64,000 nucleotides of DNA from Conyzicola nivalis (lineage in GTDB: Bacteria; Actinomycetota; Actinomycetes; Actinomycetales; Microbacteriaceae), in the NCBI RefSeq assembly GCF_014639655.1, contig NZ_BMGB01000001.1, positions 1,628,882 through 1,692,881 of the forward strand, written 5' to 3'. The notes below the pieces were generated by a model that had not been told where the DNA came from, did not search any database, and worked only from the letters and a program-made list of their open reading frames with translations. The position numbers and the translations under genes are program-made. Each line of letters starts with the position of its first letter. Position 1 is the first letter of the stretch. Shown one piece after another: positions 26,019 to 34,987 of this stretch.

Positions 26019-27569
26019 CTACCGGTCGACCAGCTCGCCGTGCAGCTTCGCCCCCGTGATCACCGTGCCGAGGTCGCCGAAGCGGGGCCCCACGACGCAC
26101 AACCCGACGGGGGCGCCGTCGACGGTCAGCGCGGGAACCGACAGCGCGGGACGCCCCGTGATGCCGGCGACACACGTGAGCCGCAGGGTGCTCGCCCGCG
26201 TGATCTCGTTGGCCGCGGCATCCGCGGTCGTCGACGGCGCGACCGACGACGCCGACGGCAGCAGCAGGGTGCGCCCGTCGAGAACGCGCTCGATCTCGAG
26301 GCGTGCGGCGGCGAGCGCGACCCGGGCGCGGGCCTCGGCTTCCGAGGAGATCGTCGACGCCCAGGCGAACCGGGCAGCGATGTCCGCACCGAGCGCGCCC
26401 GGGTGCTTTTCGATCCACGCTCCGTGGGTCGCCCACGCCTCGGCGCCCTGCACGGTGCGGAACGTCTCGAACAGCGCGTCGATGTCGCCGAGGTCGACGT
26501 CGACGAGGTCGTCGACGACTCCCGCGTCGCCCAGGCGGGCGATGGCGTCGTCGAATGCGGCGCGCACGCCGGGCGACGCCTGCGCGGTGAGGGCGGATGA
26601 CACGGCGAACCGATTGGCCGGGGGCAGCACTTGCTGCCCGAGGTCGAGCGACGTGGTGGCAACGGCGCGCATCAGCCACGCCTCCCGGGTGAGCCAGCCG
26701 ACGGTGTCGAAACTGGGTGCGAGCGGCAGCAGGCCTTCCACGCTCACGGCGCCGTGGGTCGTGCGGAGTCCCCACAGACCCTGGTACGAGGCGGGCACGC
26801 GCAACGATCCGCCGGTATCGGTGCCGAGACCGATCGACGCCTGCCCGAGCGCGACCGCCGAGGCCGGACCGCTCGAGGAACCGCCGGGGATCGCCCCGAT
26901 CACCGCGCCGTTGGGCGGGGTCCCGTAGTGCGGGTTCTTGCCCGCGATGCTGTACGCGAACTCGTCGGTTCGCGCGATTCCGGTGACGTCGGCGCCGCTC
27001 GCCAGCAGCGCGGCCACGGCGGGCGCGGTGCGCGTCGCGGGCGCGGCTTCGGCCAGATAGGCGGGCACTCCCCCTCCGGTGGCGTAGCCGGCCACGTCGA
27101 ACAGGTCTTTCACGGCGATCGTCTGGCTCGCCAGCTCGGGAACGTCGGCCCCGGCGACGAGCGGCGTTCCGACGATCCGCCACACGGTCGGGTTCACCGC
27201 GGGCGCGGGCAGGCTCACGTGGGCGACCTCAACCGCCCAGGCGCCGTCGATCAGGCGCCAGAGCTGGGTCTGCTGACCGCGTCCCCCGGTCGCGGGAGCC
27301 GTGACCGCGATGACCATCGCGGCATCCGGGGCGATCTCGCGCACCAGCACGTCGACGATCTCGCGCTTGGGCGCCCCGCCGCGTCCCCTGCGGAACGCGC
27401 TGATCGCGTCGTGGCCGACCAGGATGCCTCCCGCGTCGCCGCGCAGGGTGTCGGCTCCGGGTGCGAACAGCCGGTCGAGCGCCTCGAGGTCGTTCGCCAT
27501 GAGGGCGGTCTCGTACTGCCAGAACGCCTCGAGGAGGCCGGCCGGGGCGGTCTCGTCGAGCCCGCTCAT
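26019..27569 (-). CDS. AtzH-like domain fused to an amidase-signature hydrolase
   Basis: A 516-residue two-domain protein. Residues 1-125 match AtzH/DUF3225, a small SnoaL-like fold (LLEAFWQYETALMANDLEAL at 12-31, QTQLWRLIDG, VEVAHVSLP). Residues 130-516 are an amidase-signature domain with the full triad: Lys154 in VKDLFDVAG, cis-Ser232 in GGSSSG, nucleophile Ser255 in GTDTGGSLRVPA. AtzH and AtzF/AtzE-type amidases belong to urea-derivative (cyanuric acid, allophanate) metabolism. Its stop is followed by an inverted repeat, and it starts inside the formamidase-like gene. The acyl-urea or oxamate-type substrate is inference. Confidence 0.85.
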   Translation of the reverse strand: MSGLDETAPAGLLEAFWQYETALMANDLEALDRLFAPGADTLRGDAGGILVGHDAISAFRRGRGGAPKREIVDVLVREIAPDAAMVIAVTAPATGGRGQQTQLWRLIDGAWAVEVAHVSLPAPAVNPTVWRIVGTPLVAGADVPELASQTIAVKDLFDVAGYATGGGVPAYLAEAAPATRTAPAVAALLASGADVTGIARTDEFAYSIAGKNPHYGTPPNGAVIGAIPGGSSSGPASAVALGQASIGLGTDTGGSLRVPASYQGLWGLRTTHGAVSVEGLLPLAPSFDTVGWLTREAWLMRAVATTSLDLGQQVLPPANRFAVSSALTAQASPGVRAAFDDAIARLGDAGVVDDLVDVDLGDIDALFETFRTVQGAEAWATHGAWIEKHPGALGADIAARFAWASTISSEAEARARVALAAARLEIERVLDGRTLLLPSASSVAPSTTADAAANEITRASTLRLTCVAGITGRPALSVPALTVDGAPVGLCVVGPRFGDLGTVITGAKLHGELVDR

Positions 27570-28642
27570 GCGAAGTCCCCGACCCGGATGCGCGCGTGCA
27601 CGCCCTTCACCAGGTCGACGACCTGCGAGATGTTGAAGTCGGTCGCGGCACTCAGGTAGGCGTAGGCGTGGGCGGCGTCCATGCCGAACCGCGCCTGCAG
27701 CAGGGCGATCGCGGCGCGCACGCAGTTCTGCACGGCCTCGTCGAGGTCGGGGCTCATGCCGGTCGGAACGAGGTATTCGGATGTCTCGGCGAGCGGCCCC
27801 ACGAGGGCGCCGAACGCCAGCTCGGCCTCGGCGGCGGTGACGACCTCGAAACGCAGGGTCACCCTCAGCGAGGCCTCCATCGCGGTGAGCGAGACCTCGC
27901 CGTCGCCCTGGGCGAAGTGCGGGTCGCCGACGTAGGCGAGCGCACCGCGCACCTGCACGGGCAGGTAGAGGGTCGAACCCACGGTGAGCAGGTTGATGTC
28001 GATGTTGCCGCCGTGCGCTCCCGGGGGAACAGAGTGCGGACGCTCGTCGCCGGCCACCGCGACCCCCATGATGCCGAGGAAGGGCGCGAGCGGTAAGCGC
28101 ACCGAGTGCTCGCCGCCCGCGACGCGGGGCATCGTGCCGTGCGTCGCGGCACCGAGCTCGCCGTCGACCGCCGCGAAGACGCTCACGGTGTCCGGCCCCT
28201 GCGGGTATTCGCCCGGCAGTGCACCGCGCCCGTGCCGGTTCGAGATGATGCCGTAGGGCACGCGGGGCGTGGCCTCGAGCACGGTGATCTTGAGCAGGTC
28301 GCCCGGCTCGGCGCCCTCGACGAAGATCGGTCCGGTGACGACGTGCGGGCCGTCGGTCTGCGGGTCGCGCTCCCGGGTCGCGGCGAGCAGGATCGCGTCG
28401 TCGAGCACCCGCGATGCCGGAACTCCGAAGCCGCCGAAGAACGCGACCGGGTCGCTGCCCTGGTCTTCGAGCAGGCCCTCGTGGCTCAACGTGTCGATCG
28501 TCACCGCGGTGCCGTCGGGGATCGTCAGGACCGGTTCATCCGTCTCGCACGGAAGGCGACCCCAGAACACCGCGCCCGGATCCGAGGGCAGGTAGACCTC
28601 GCTGGCGATGTGACCCTCGCCCGGTTGGAGTGCGTGTGACAA
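27566..28642 (-). CDS. Acetamidase/formamidase family protein
   Basis: A 358-residue FmdA/AmdA-family metal-dependent amidase. Landmarks are the PCETDEP segment (about 31-37), GPIFVEGAEPGDLLKI (about 104-119), PPGAHGGNIDINLL (about 207-220) and GDPHFAQGDGEVSLTAMEA (about 238-256). The family hydrolyses short amides such as formamide and acetamide. The start is TTG 28642, five bases after a GGGGA ribosome site. Its stop overlaps the AtzH-amidase start by ATGA-like coupling, so the two amide hydrolases are made together and could act in sequence, releasing ammonia. Confidence 0.88.
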   Translation of the reverse strand: MSHALQPGEGHIASEVYLPSDPGAVFWGRLPCETDEPVLTIPDGTAVTIDTLSHEGLLEDQGSDPVAFFGGFGVPASRVLDDAILLAATRERDPQTDGPHVVTGPIFVEGAEPGDLLKITVLEATPRVPYGIISNRHGRGALPGEYPQGPDTVSVFAAVDGELGAATHGTMPRVAGGEHSVRLPLAPFLGIMGVAVAGDERPHSVPPGAHGGNIDINLLTVGSTLYLPVQVRGALAYVGDPHFAQGDGEVSLTAMEASLRVTLRFEVVTAAEAELAFGALVGPLAETSEYLVPTGMSPDLDEAVQNCVRAAIALLQARFGMDAAHAYAYLSAATDFNISQVVDLVKGVHARIRVGDFA

Positions 28643-28667
28643 GTGGTCCCCGTAATCTGCTCGATAC

Positions 28668-28686
28668 TTGACTCTCGTAGTGTCAA
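28668..28686. promoter_or_regulatory. TTGAC/GTCAA dyad in a divergent spacer
   Basis: TTGAC (28668-28672) and GTCAA (28682-28686) with a nine-base spacer lie between the formamidase-like gene and the DUF1275 gene. Possible operator and/or -35 element; no regulator gene is next to it. Confidence 0.35.
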
Positions 28687-28730
28687 AACCCTAGCGACTC
28701 TCTGAGGGCGCACGATTCTCAAGGAGAGAC

Positions 28731-29411
28731 ATGAAGAAGCGACTGCAGGCACACCCGGCCGGACTGCACCTCGGGCTGATGCTCGCCCTGACCTTCTCGA
28801 CCGGTGTGATCGACGCGGTCGGCTACCTCGGCCTCGACCGGGTGTTCACGGGCAACATGACGGGCAACGTCGTGATCTTGGGCATGGCCCTCGCGGGCGC
28901 CGACGACCTGCCGATCGTCGGACCGGTCATCGCGCTCGTGCTGTTCATGCTCGGTGCGCTCATCGCCGGACGCACGCTGCGTCCCGTGCCCGCGGGCTGG
29001 TCCGGACGCAGCACGCTGCTCTTCACCTTCGTCGGCATCGTGATCCTCGCCGCGGCCGTGCCGTTGCTCGTGATCGACGAGCCCGCGGAGTGGGTGAAGC
29101 TCGCCGTCACCGGAGCCCTCGGTCTCGCGATGGGACTGCAGGCGGGTGCCGCCCGGCACATCGGTGTGAAGGATGTCACGACCGTCGTGGTCACGTCGAC
29201 GCTCGTGGGTCTCGCCTTCGACTCGAAGTTCGGGCAGGGCAACGGCCAGCCATGGAAGCGCCGCGCCGGCGCCGTGTTGCTCATCGGACTCGGCGCGCTC
29301 GTCGGCGGACTGCTGCTGAACGTGCACATCGGTCTGGGCATGGCGGTCGCGGCGGTCATCACGCTCGTCTGCGCGCTGCTCGGGCACCTGGGTCGCCCGC
29401 ACACGCCGTAG
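28731..29411 (+). CDS. DUF1275 (YoaK-like) membrane protein
   Basis: A 226-residue protein with about six transmembrane helices and the DUF1275 hallmark TFSTGVIDAVGYLGLDRVFTGNMTGNVV in the first third (positions about 21-48), plus MGLQAGAARHIGVKDVTTVVVT (about 134-155). A role in small-molecule or proton movement has been proposed for the family, without a defined substrate. AAGGAGAGAC precedes the ATG. A hairpin follows the stop. It is divergent from the two amidase genes. Confidence 0.87.
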   Translation: MKKRLQAHPAGLHLGLMLALTFSTGVIDAVGYLGLDRVFTGNMTGNVVILGMALAGADDLPIVGPVIALVLFMLGALIAGRTLRPVPAGWSGRSTLLFTFVGIVILAAAVPLLVIDEPAEWVKLAVTGALGLAMGLQAGAARHIGVKDVTTVVVTSTLVGLAFDSKFGQGNGQPWKRRAGAVLLIGLGALVGGLLLNVHIGLGMAVAAVITLVCALLGHLGRPHTP

Positions 29412-29421
29412 CGAGCGGTCG

Positions 29422-29477
29422 CTGAGCTCGTCGAAGCGCCCCTTCAACAAGCTCAGGGATCGAGTTCAGGCTCAACC
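29422..29477. repeat. Repeat/hairpin that supplies the modC stop codon
   Basis: CTGAGCTCGTCGAAG (29422-29436) and CTTCAACAAGCTCAG (29442-29456) pair at 13 of 15 positions around a five-base loop. On the minus strand the unit opens with GGTTGAG (29471-29477), which contains the TGA of modC, as the palindromic elements elsewhere do. Lies between convergent genes, so probably a bidirectional terminator. Confidence 0.7.
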
Positions 29478-30506
29478 GGCGTAGATCTGCACCGCAGCCG
29501 GATCGAACGCGAACCAGACCGTCGAGCCGGGCGCCAGATCGAGGTCGGCGACGACCGCGGGGGCGACGTCGGCCGCGAGGTGGCGCGACCGCACCCGCAC
29601 GAGGTCGCCGCGCGGCTCCACGTCGAGCACTTCGCCGCGCAGTCGGTTGACCTCGGCCGGCTCGTCGAGCGAGACGCGCACCGCCGGGGGGCGCACCGCG
29701 GCCGCCGCGGGAGTGCCCGGCGACAGGCTCGAGGCGCCCGCGATCTCGGCACCGTCGTCGAGGCGGATGCCGCGTTCCGTGCGCACCCCGACGAGCAGGT
29801 TGAGCGCCGCGAGTCCCGCCGCGAACCGGCTGCGCGGGCGTTCGAGCACGTCGCGCGTGGGGCCCTGCTCCACGATGCGGCCGTGATCGAGCACGACGAC
29901 CCGGTCGGCGAGCGTGAACGCGTCGAGGATGTCGTGGGTGACGATCAGCACGGTGCGGCCGGCGAGCACACGTCGTAGCATCCGTCGCAGGGCGGGCGCG
30001 ACCGCCACGTCGAGGGCGGCCAGCGGCTCGTCGAGCAGCAGCAGCTTGGGGTCGCTCGCCAGCGCCCGGGCGACCGCGATGCGCTGCGCCTGACCGCCCG
30101 ACAGCTGCGTGGGTCGCCGGTCGGCGAGGTCGAGCGCCTCCACCTCGGCGAGCCAGTGCCTGGCCGTCTCGCGCGACTCGAGCCGCGAGACCCCCGAGCT
30201 GCGCGGCCCGAACGCCACGTTCTCCAGCACGCTGAGGTGCGGGAAGAGCAGCGGTTGCTGCGCGAGCAACGAGACGCCGCGCTCGTGCGGCGGCGTGAAC
30301 CGCCCGCCACCGACGGCATCGAACAAGACCGTGTCATCCAGAACCGCGCGCCCCGAGTCGGCACGCAGCAGGCCCGCGGCAAGGTCGAGCAGTGTCGACT
30401 TGCCGGCGCCGTTCGGTCCGAGCACGGCGACGGTCTCGCCCGGCTTCACCTCGAGCGACACGTCGAACCCCCGCGAAGCGACCCTGGCGTCGAAGACGAA
30501 CGTCAC
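29472..30506 (-). CDS. modC: Molybdate ABC transporter ATP-binding protein
   Basis: A 344-residue ATPase. Walker [10 protein letters not shown] at 30-38, signature LSGGQ at 135-139, Walker B LLLLDE at 155-160, switch His in VTHD. The C-terminal 60 residues are a molybdopterin-binding TOBE-like domain ([18 protein letters not shown]), the ModC form that senses oxyanion. GTG 30506 overlaps the modB stop. The last codons (Ala-Gly-stop) lie in the repeat at 29471-29477. Energises molybdate uptake for the Mo-enzymes in this window. Confidence 0.93.
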   Translation of the reverse strand: MTFVFDARVASRGFDVSLEVKPGETVAVLGPNGAGKSTLLDLAAGLLRADSGRAVLDDTVLFDAVGGGRFTPPHERGVSLLAQQPLLFPHLSVLENVAFGPRSSGVSRLESRETARHWLAEVEALDLADRRPTQLSGGQAQRIAVARALASDPKLLLLDEPLAALDVAVAPALRRMLRRVLAGRTVLIVTHDILDAFTLADRVVVLDHGRIVEQGPTRDVLERPRSRFAAGLAALNLLVGVRTERGIRLDDGAEIAGASSLSPGTPAAAAVRPPAVRVSLDEPAEVNRLRGEVLDVEPRGDLVRVRSRHLAADVAPAVVADLDLAPGSTVWFAFDPAAVQIYAG

Positions 30507-31312
30507 AGCGCACCCCGCAGGTACCGCGTCGATCCGGCGCGGTGCGCGATGCCGACGACCACGACGGCGGCCACCACGAGCACCAGCGACAGCGCCACCG
30601 CCGTGTCGGGCGAGGTCTCGCGCTGCAGGTAGATCTCGAGCGGCAGGGTGCGGGTGGTGCCCTGCAGGCTGCCCGCGAACGTCAGTGTCGCGCCGAACTC
30701 GCCGAGCGCCCGCGCGAACGACAGCACGGCGCCCGACACGAGGGCGGGCAGCACGAGCGGCAGGGTGATCCGCCGCAACACGGTGGTCGGCCCGGCGCCC
30801 AGCGTCGCCCCGACCGCCTCGTAGCGGGTGCCGACCGTGCGCAGCGCCCCCTCGAGGCTCAGCACGAGGAACGGGAGCGCCACGAACGTCTGCGCGAGCA
30901 CGACGGCCGTCGTCGAGAACGCGATCGAGATGCCGAGCCCGTCGAGCGCCTGCCCCACGAGCCCGCGCCGCCCGAACGTGTAGAGCAGCGCGATGCCGCC
31001 GACGACCGGGGGAAGCACCAGCGGGAGCAGCACGAGCGACCGCAGAATTCTCTGCCCGCGAAACCGCGAGCGGGCCAGCACGAGCGCCATCGGCACGCCG
31101 AGCACGATGCAGAGCGCGGTCGCCGCGAGCGACGTGCGCAGACTGAGCAGAAGAGCCGATACGGATGACTCGGAGGTGACGAGCCCCACGAACTCCCCCC
31201 AGTTCACCCGCGTGATCATCGCGGCGAGGGGAAGCAGCACGAACAGGGCGCCGATCGCGGCGACCACCACGACCCAGCGCGGGATTCCCGCGTAACGCGA
31301 CTGCTCGACCAC
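30503..31312 (-). CDS. modB: Molybdate ABC transporter permease
   Basis: A 269-residue permease with about six transmembrane segments. The cytoplasmic coupling motif is [22 protein letters not shown] (about 182-203), and the downstream [21 protein letters not shown] is the standard ModB/CysT segment. Starts at GTG, two bases after the modA stop, and overlaps modC, so modA-modB-modC are tightly coupled. Confidence 0.95.
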   Translation of the reverse strand: MVEQSRYAGIPRWVVVVAAIGALFVLLPLAAMITRVNWGEFVGLVTSESSVSALLLSLRTSLAATALCIVLGVPMALVLARSRFRGQRILRSLVLLPLVLPPVVGGIALLYTFGRRGLVGQALDGLGISIAFSTTAVVLAQTFVALPFLVLSLEGALRTVGTRYEAVGATLGAGPTTVLRRITLPLVLPALVSGAVLSFARALGEFGATLTFAGSLQGTTRTLPLEIYLQRETSPDTAVALSLVLVVAAVVVVGIAHRAGSTRYLRGAL

Positions 31313-31314
31313 GG

Positions 31315-32085
31315 CTACGGTGCGCCGAATCCGGCGGCCGCGAGCACCGTGCGGCCGGCCGCACCGGTCACGAAGTCGACGAACGCCCGAGCCAGGTCGG
31401 GCTCGACCGAGTCGCCGAGCGTCACGATCGGGTAGGTATTCACGGCCTCGCCCGCCTCGTCGAACCCGATCCCCTCCACCGCGTCACCGGCGGCCAGGAC
31501 GTCGGTCACGTAGACGAGCCCCGCGTCGGCCTCGCCCGACGTGACCTTGCCGAGCACGTCGGTGACCGACGACTCCTCGCTCACCGGCGCCAACTCGACC
31601 CCGGCGGCGGTCGCGACGGCGACGGTCGCCGCTCCGCACGGCACGGCGGGCGCGCAGACGACGACCTTCACGTCGGGGCCGGCCAGATCGGCGAAACCAG
31701 CGATGCCCGCGGGGTTGCCGGGCGGCACGGCGATCTCGAGAGAGTTGGTCGCGAAGTCGACCGGATCGCCCGCGTTCAGGGCCGCATCCGTCACCTTCGC
31801 CATGTTCCTGGTGTCGGCCGAGGCGAAGACGTCGGCGGGCGCTCCCTCGGCGATCTGGGTCGCCAGGTCGCTGGAACCGGCGAAAGCGAGTTCGACCTCG
31901 GTGCCGGGGTGTTCGGCCTCGAACGCGCTCGCGAGCTCCGTGAAGGTGCCGGTGAGCGAGGCCGCGGCGAAGACGGTGATCGTTCCGGAGAGCGAGCCGT
32001 CGGCGGTCGGGGCCTCGGCGGGCTGCGCGGCGCAGCCGGCGAGGGCGAGAACCGCGGCGAGCGCGACGCCGGCGGAGCGCCTCAT
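31315..32085 (-). CDS. modA: Molybdate-binding lipoprotein
   Basis: A 256-residue periplasmic-binding-type protein. The signal ends in LALAGC with Cys18 as the lipid-modified residue, so it is anchored outside the membrane. [19 protein letters not shown] (about 38-56) and [24 protein letters not shown] (about 68-91) are the ModA oxyanion-binding loops. It overlaps the end of the HTH-TOBE gene by ATGA and precedes modB by two bases. Confidence 0.95.
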   Translation of the reverse strand: MRRSAGVALAAVLALAGCAAQPAEAPTADGSLSGTITVFAAASLTGTFTELASAFEAEHPGTEVELAFAGSSDLATQIAEGAPADVFASADTRNMAKVTDAALNAGDPVDFATNSLEIAVPPGNPAGIAGFADLAGPDVKVVVCAPAVPCGAATVAVATAAGVELAPVSEESSVTDVLGKVTSGEADAGLVYVTDVLAAGDAVEGIGFDEAGEAVNTYPIVTLGDSVEPDLARAFVDFVTGAAGRTVLAAAGFGAP

Positions 32086-32495
32086 GCGCCGTGGTCCGGC
32101 AGTTCGACGACGACGGTCGTGGCCTTGACGCTCGCGGTCGCGAGGGAACCGGGTTCGAGCCCGAGTTCGTCGGCGGCCTCCCGGCTCATCAGCGACACGA
32201 TGCGGAAGGCACCCGCCTGCAGCTCCACCTGCGCCATCACGCCGTCCTTCGTCACCCGGGTCACGATCCCGGTGAGCCGGTTGCGCGCGGATGCCTTGCT
32301 CGCGGGGAACGCCGCCGAGAGGGCGGACTCGGCTGCGAGTTCCTGCGCGAGGGCCGCGACCTGCGCGCCGTCGATCACTGCCGGTCCGGCCTCGTCGCGG
32401 CGTAGCTCGATCCGCCCCGCGTCGGCCCAGCGCCTAACGGTGTCGTCGCTTACGCCGAGCAGGGCCGCGGCCTCGCTGACGCGAAACTGTGTCAC
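32082..32495 (-). CDS. HTH and TOBE domain molybdenum-responsive regulator
   Basis: A 137-residue protein with an excisionase/MerR-like HTH (FRVSEAAALLGVSDDTVRRWADAGRI, about 3-28) and a single Mop/TOBE domain (about 70-137: RNRLTGIVTRVTKDGVMAQVEL... LATASVKATTVVVEL). The TOBE fold binds molybdate, so the protein probably reports molybdate status, replacing ModE. The GTG at 32495 is preferred: GAGGGA is eight bases before it. It is the first gene of the mod operon, so it may autoregulate. Confidence 0.83.
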   Translation of the reverse strand: MTQFRVSEAAALLGVSDDTVRRWADAGRIELRRDEAGPAVIDGAQVAALAQELAAESALSAAFPASKASARNRLTGIVTRVTKDGVMAQVELQAGAFRIVSLMSREAADELGLEPGSLATASVKATTVVVELPDHGA

Positions 32496-32536
32496 TGCCA
32501 CGATCCCTCTTTCCGCAGATGCGTCTGAATGAGCTG

Positions 32537-32587
32537 ATATTACCCGTTTCTGCGAATCGAGCAGTGATTGAGGTCTAGTCAAACCTC
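32537..32587 (-). promoter_or_regulatory. mod operon promoter and upstream dyad
   Basis: On the minus strand TAATAT (positions 32542-32537) is a near-consensus -10 about 42 bases before the start of the HTH-TOBE gene. Upstream, GAGGT/ACCTC (32570-32574 and 32583-32587) forms a short dyad that could bind the regulator. No clear -35 is seen at 17 bp. Confidence 0.45.
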
Positions 32588-32598
32588 TGCTCGCCCGT

Positions 32599-32604
32599 TA
32601 CCGT
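32599..32604 (+). promoter_or_regulatory. -10 box of a probably leaderless promoter
   Basis: TACCGT ends seven bases before ATG 32612. This geometry favours 32612 over the in-frame GTG at 32603, which would lie inside the box. Confidence 0.5.
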
Positions 32605-32611
32605 GAGTCGG

Positions 32612-33814
32612 ATGAGACGCCCGGTCGCCTTCGCCCTCTTCCCCACCTCGCTCGTCGCCGCCGCGGCCCTCGTGCTGGTCGCGGGGGTCTCCCCGGCGAG
32701 CGCCGCCCCCTCCGACGGGTATGCCACCTGGGCGATGACGGGCACGACCGGCGCCTACGCCGGCACGGTCGCCCTCCCCGCCGGTTTTCCCGCCACAACC
32801 GTGACATCCACCTCGCGCACCTTCGCGACCTCGTCGGGCAATGCCGCCTGGCTGCCGGCCACCTCGCCGGCGGGGCAGCTCGTCGGCTCGAGCCAGGGCA
32901 AGCCCTACGTGAGCGTCAATCCGACGTCGACGACCGTTCCGTCCACCACCACCTTCACCTTCGCCACGCCCGCGCCGGCGGGAGTCTGGGGCGCCGCCTT
33001 CGGCGACATCGACGCGGAGTCCATCACGATCTCGGCGACGGATGCGACCGGAGCACCCGTGGCCGCAACAGACCTCGGTGTCACTATCTTCAACTACTGC
33101 GACGCCAGCCCGAACTCGTGCACCGCGCAGGCGACACCGCTCGTGCTGCCGACCCTCACGAGCACGGCCACCTCGGTCAGTGCAGAGGACCCGCTCTGTC
33201 CCACCACTCCCGTGAACTGCAACACCCAGGGCGGTTCGGTGTGGGTGGCGCCGCGGGTTCCGCTGTCGACGCTGAGCATCACGTCGACCTACAAGTCCGG
33301 CAGCCCGGCCGCGCAGCTGTGGTTCGCGTCCGTCGCACGCACGGTCGCCGGTGTGGTCACGCTCGGCGGCCTTCCTCCCGTGGTGGTCCAGCTGGTCGAG
33401 CCCGACGGTGACGTGGTCACCTCCACCACCACCGCGGCCGACGGCAGCTTCACGCTGCCGCCGGTGATCCCACGCGCCGACTACGCTCTGCGGATCGACC
33501 CCGCGGTCGCGCCCGACGCGCCGGTCGTGCCTGTCGACGTGAGCACGGGCGACTCGCTCGCCGTGGCGCTCGACGCGGCACCGGCGGCGGCTCCCGCTCC
33601 TGCGCCCACTCCCGGTCCCACCCCCGCTCCCGCTCCGGCCGCGACGGCGCCCGCCGGCACCGTCGTCGCCGTGCCGGCGGCCACCGAACTCGCCGACACC
33701 GGTGCCGCCGCCGGCGCAGCGCTGGGTCTCGGCATCGCGCTGTTCGCCGTCGGTGCCGCGGCGGTCGTCGCCGGTCCGATCGTGCGCGGCCACCGAGGTC
33801 GGCGCGAAAGCTAA
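32612..33814 (+). CDS. Cell-surface protein with an LAxTG sorting signal
   Basis: A 400-residue secreted protein. A signal peptide of about 30 residues ends near SPASAAPS. The mature part is Thr/Ser/Ala-rich beta-type sequence with four Cys (about 160-205), then a short SpaA/CarboxypepD-like segment (PPVVVQLVEPDGDVVTSTTTAADGSFTLPPV spans about 250-280). A Pro-Ala-rich linker follows. The C-terminus has ELADTG, a hydrophobic helix and a basic tail, i.e. a sortase signal of the LAxTG kind recognised by class E sortases. No sortase gene is in the window. Its function is unknown; the site between the mod and moe genes looks incidental. Confidence 0.8.
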   Translation: MRRPVAFALFPTSLVAAAALVLVAGVSPASAAPSDGYATWAMTGTTGAYAGTVALPAGFPATTVTSTSRTFATSSGNAAWLPATSPAGQLVGSSQGKPYVSVNPTSTTVPSTTTFTFATPAPAGVWGAAFGDIDAESITISATDATGAPVAATDLGVTIFNYCDASPNSCTAQATPLVLPTLTSTATSVSAEDPLCPTTPVNCNTQGGSVWVAPRVPLSTLSITSTYKSGSPAAQLWFASVARTVAGVVTLGGLPPVVVQLVEPDGDVVTSTTTAADGSFTLPPVIPRADYALRIDPAVAPDAPVVPVDVSTGDSLAVALDAAPAAAPAPAPTPGPTPAPAPAATAPAGTVVAVPAATELADTGAAAGAALGLGIALFAVGAAAVVAGPIVRGHRGRRES

Positions 33815-33835
33815 CCAACTGACACAATCGAAGGC

Positions 33836-34987
33836 ATGCAGTCCACCCCGGCAGACCCGATCGCGCTGGCAGATCCGAACCGGTACGCCCGCCAGATCGC
33901 ACTGCCCGGGTTCGGACTGGCCGCGCAGCGCTCGCTCGCCGCGACGCGTGTGCTCGTCATCGGCGCGGGCGGGCTCGGCAGCACCGTCATCCCGGCGCTG
34001 ACCGCCGCCGGGGTCGGCACGATCGGCATCGTCGACGACGACACCGTCGAGCTGAGCAACCTGCACCGCCAGTACATCCACGGCACCGCCGACGTCGGCA
34101 TCCCGAAGGTCGTCTCGGCGGCGAACCGCGCGCACGCGATCAACCCCGCGTCGAAGGTCATCGCGATCGAGACCCGCCTCACCGCCGAGAACGCGCTCGG
34201 CATCTTCGCCGACTACGACCTCGTGCTCGACGGTAGCGACAACTTCCCCACCCGCTACCTCGCGAACGACGCCGCGGCGATCACCGGCATCCCGCTCGTC
34301 TGGGGCGCCGTCGCGCAGTACGCCGGGCAGGTCGGGCTCGCCTGGGCCGCCAAGGGACCGCAGTACCGCGACCTGTTCCCCACTCCCCCGCCCGCCGGCT
34401 CGGTGCTGTCGTGCGAGCAGGGCGGCGTCTTCCCCACGGTCGTCGCCGTGATCGGCGCACTGATGGCCGGCGAGGCCCTCAAGGTGCTCACCGGCAGCGG
34501 AACGCCCCTGCTCGGCCGCGTCACCACGTTCGACGCGCTCACGGGCGCGTTCCGCGAGCTCGCCTACGAGAGCGATCCGACCGCGTCATCCATCACCGAA
34601 CTCATCGACTACGACGCCTTCTGCGGCGTCGTACCCCGCGCATCAACCCCCGAAAGCGAGTCCGCCATGAGCGACACCATCTCCCCCTCCGACCTGGCCG
34701 CATCGATCGAACGCGGCGACGACATCGTTTTGCTCGACGTGCGCGAACCGTGGGAGGCCGAGATCGCGAGCCTGCCCGACTCGCTGTTGGTGCCGCTCGG
34801 CTCGCTCGAGAGCGTGATCGACAAGCTCGACCCGAGCGAGAACTTCGTGGTCTACTGCCACCACGGCATGCGCTCCGAATCGGCGCTGCGCGTGCTGCAG
34901 CAGCGCGGCTTCGAGCACGCGCGGCACCTCACCGGGGGCATCGACGCCTGGTCGCGCGACGTCGACGGCGACGTGGCCCGCTACTGA
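33836..34987 (+). CDS. moeB: MoeB/ThiF-type adenylyltransferase with a rhodanese domain
   Basis: A 383-residue protein that adenylates, and through rhodanese probably sulfurates, the MoaD C-terminus. The E1-like domain has GAGGLGS (43-49), DDDTVELSNLHRQ (67-79) and GSDNFPTRYL (133-142). A rhodanese domain covers about 285-380 with active Cys341 in VVYCHHGMRS. The zinc CxxC pairs of many MoeB proteins are not evident. CACAAT lies seven bases before the ATG, so a leaderless start is possible. It is coupled to moeA by TGATG. Confidence 0.88.
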   Translation: MQSTPADPIALADPNRYARQIALPGFGLAAQRSLAATRVLVIGAGGLGSTVIPALTAAGVGTIGIVDDDTVELSNLHRQYIHGTADVGIPKVVSAANRAHAINPASKVIAIETRLTAENALGIFADYDLVLDGSDNFPTRYLANDAAAITGIPLVWGAVAQYAGQVGLAWAAKGPQYRDLFPTPPPAGSVLSCEQGGVFPTVVAVIGALMAGEALKVLTGSGTPLLGRVTTFDALTGAFRELAYESDPTASSITELIDYDAFCGVVPRASTPESESAMSDTISPSDLAASIERGDDIVLLDVREPWEAEIASLPDSLLVPLGSLESVIDKLDPSENFVVYCHHGMRSESALRVLQQRGFEHARHLTGGIDAWSRDVDGDVARY

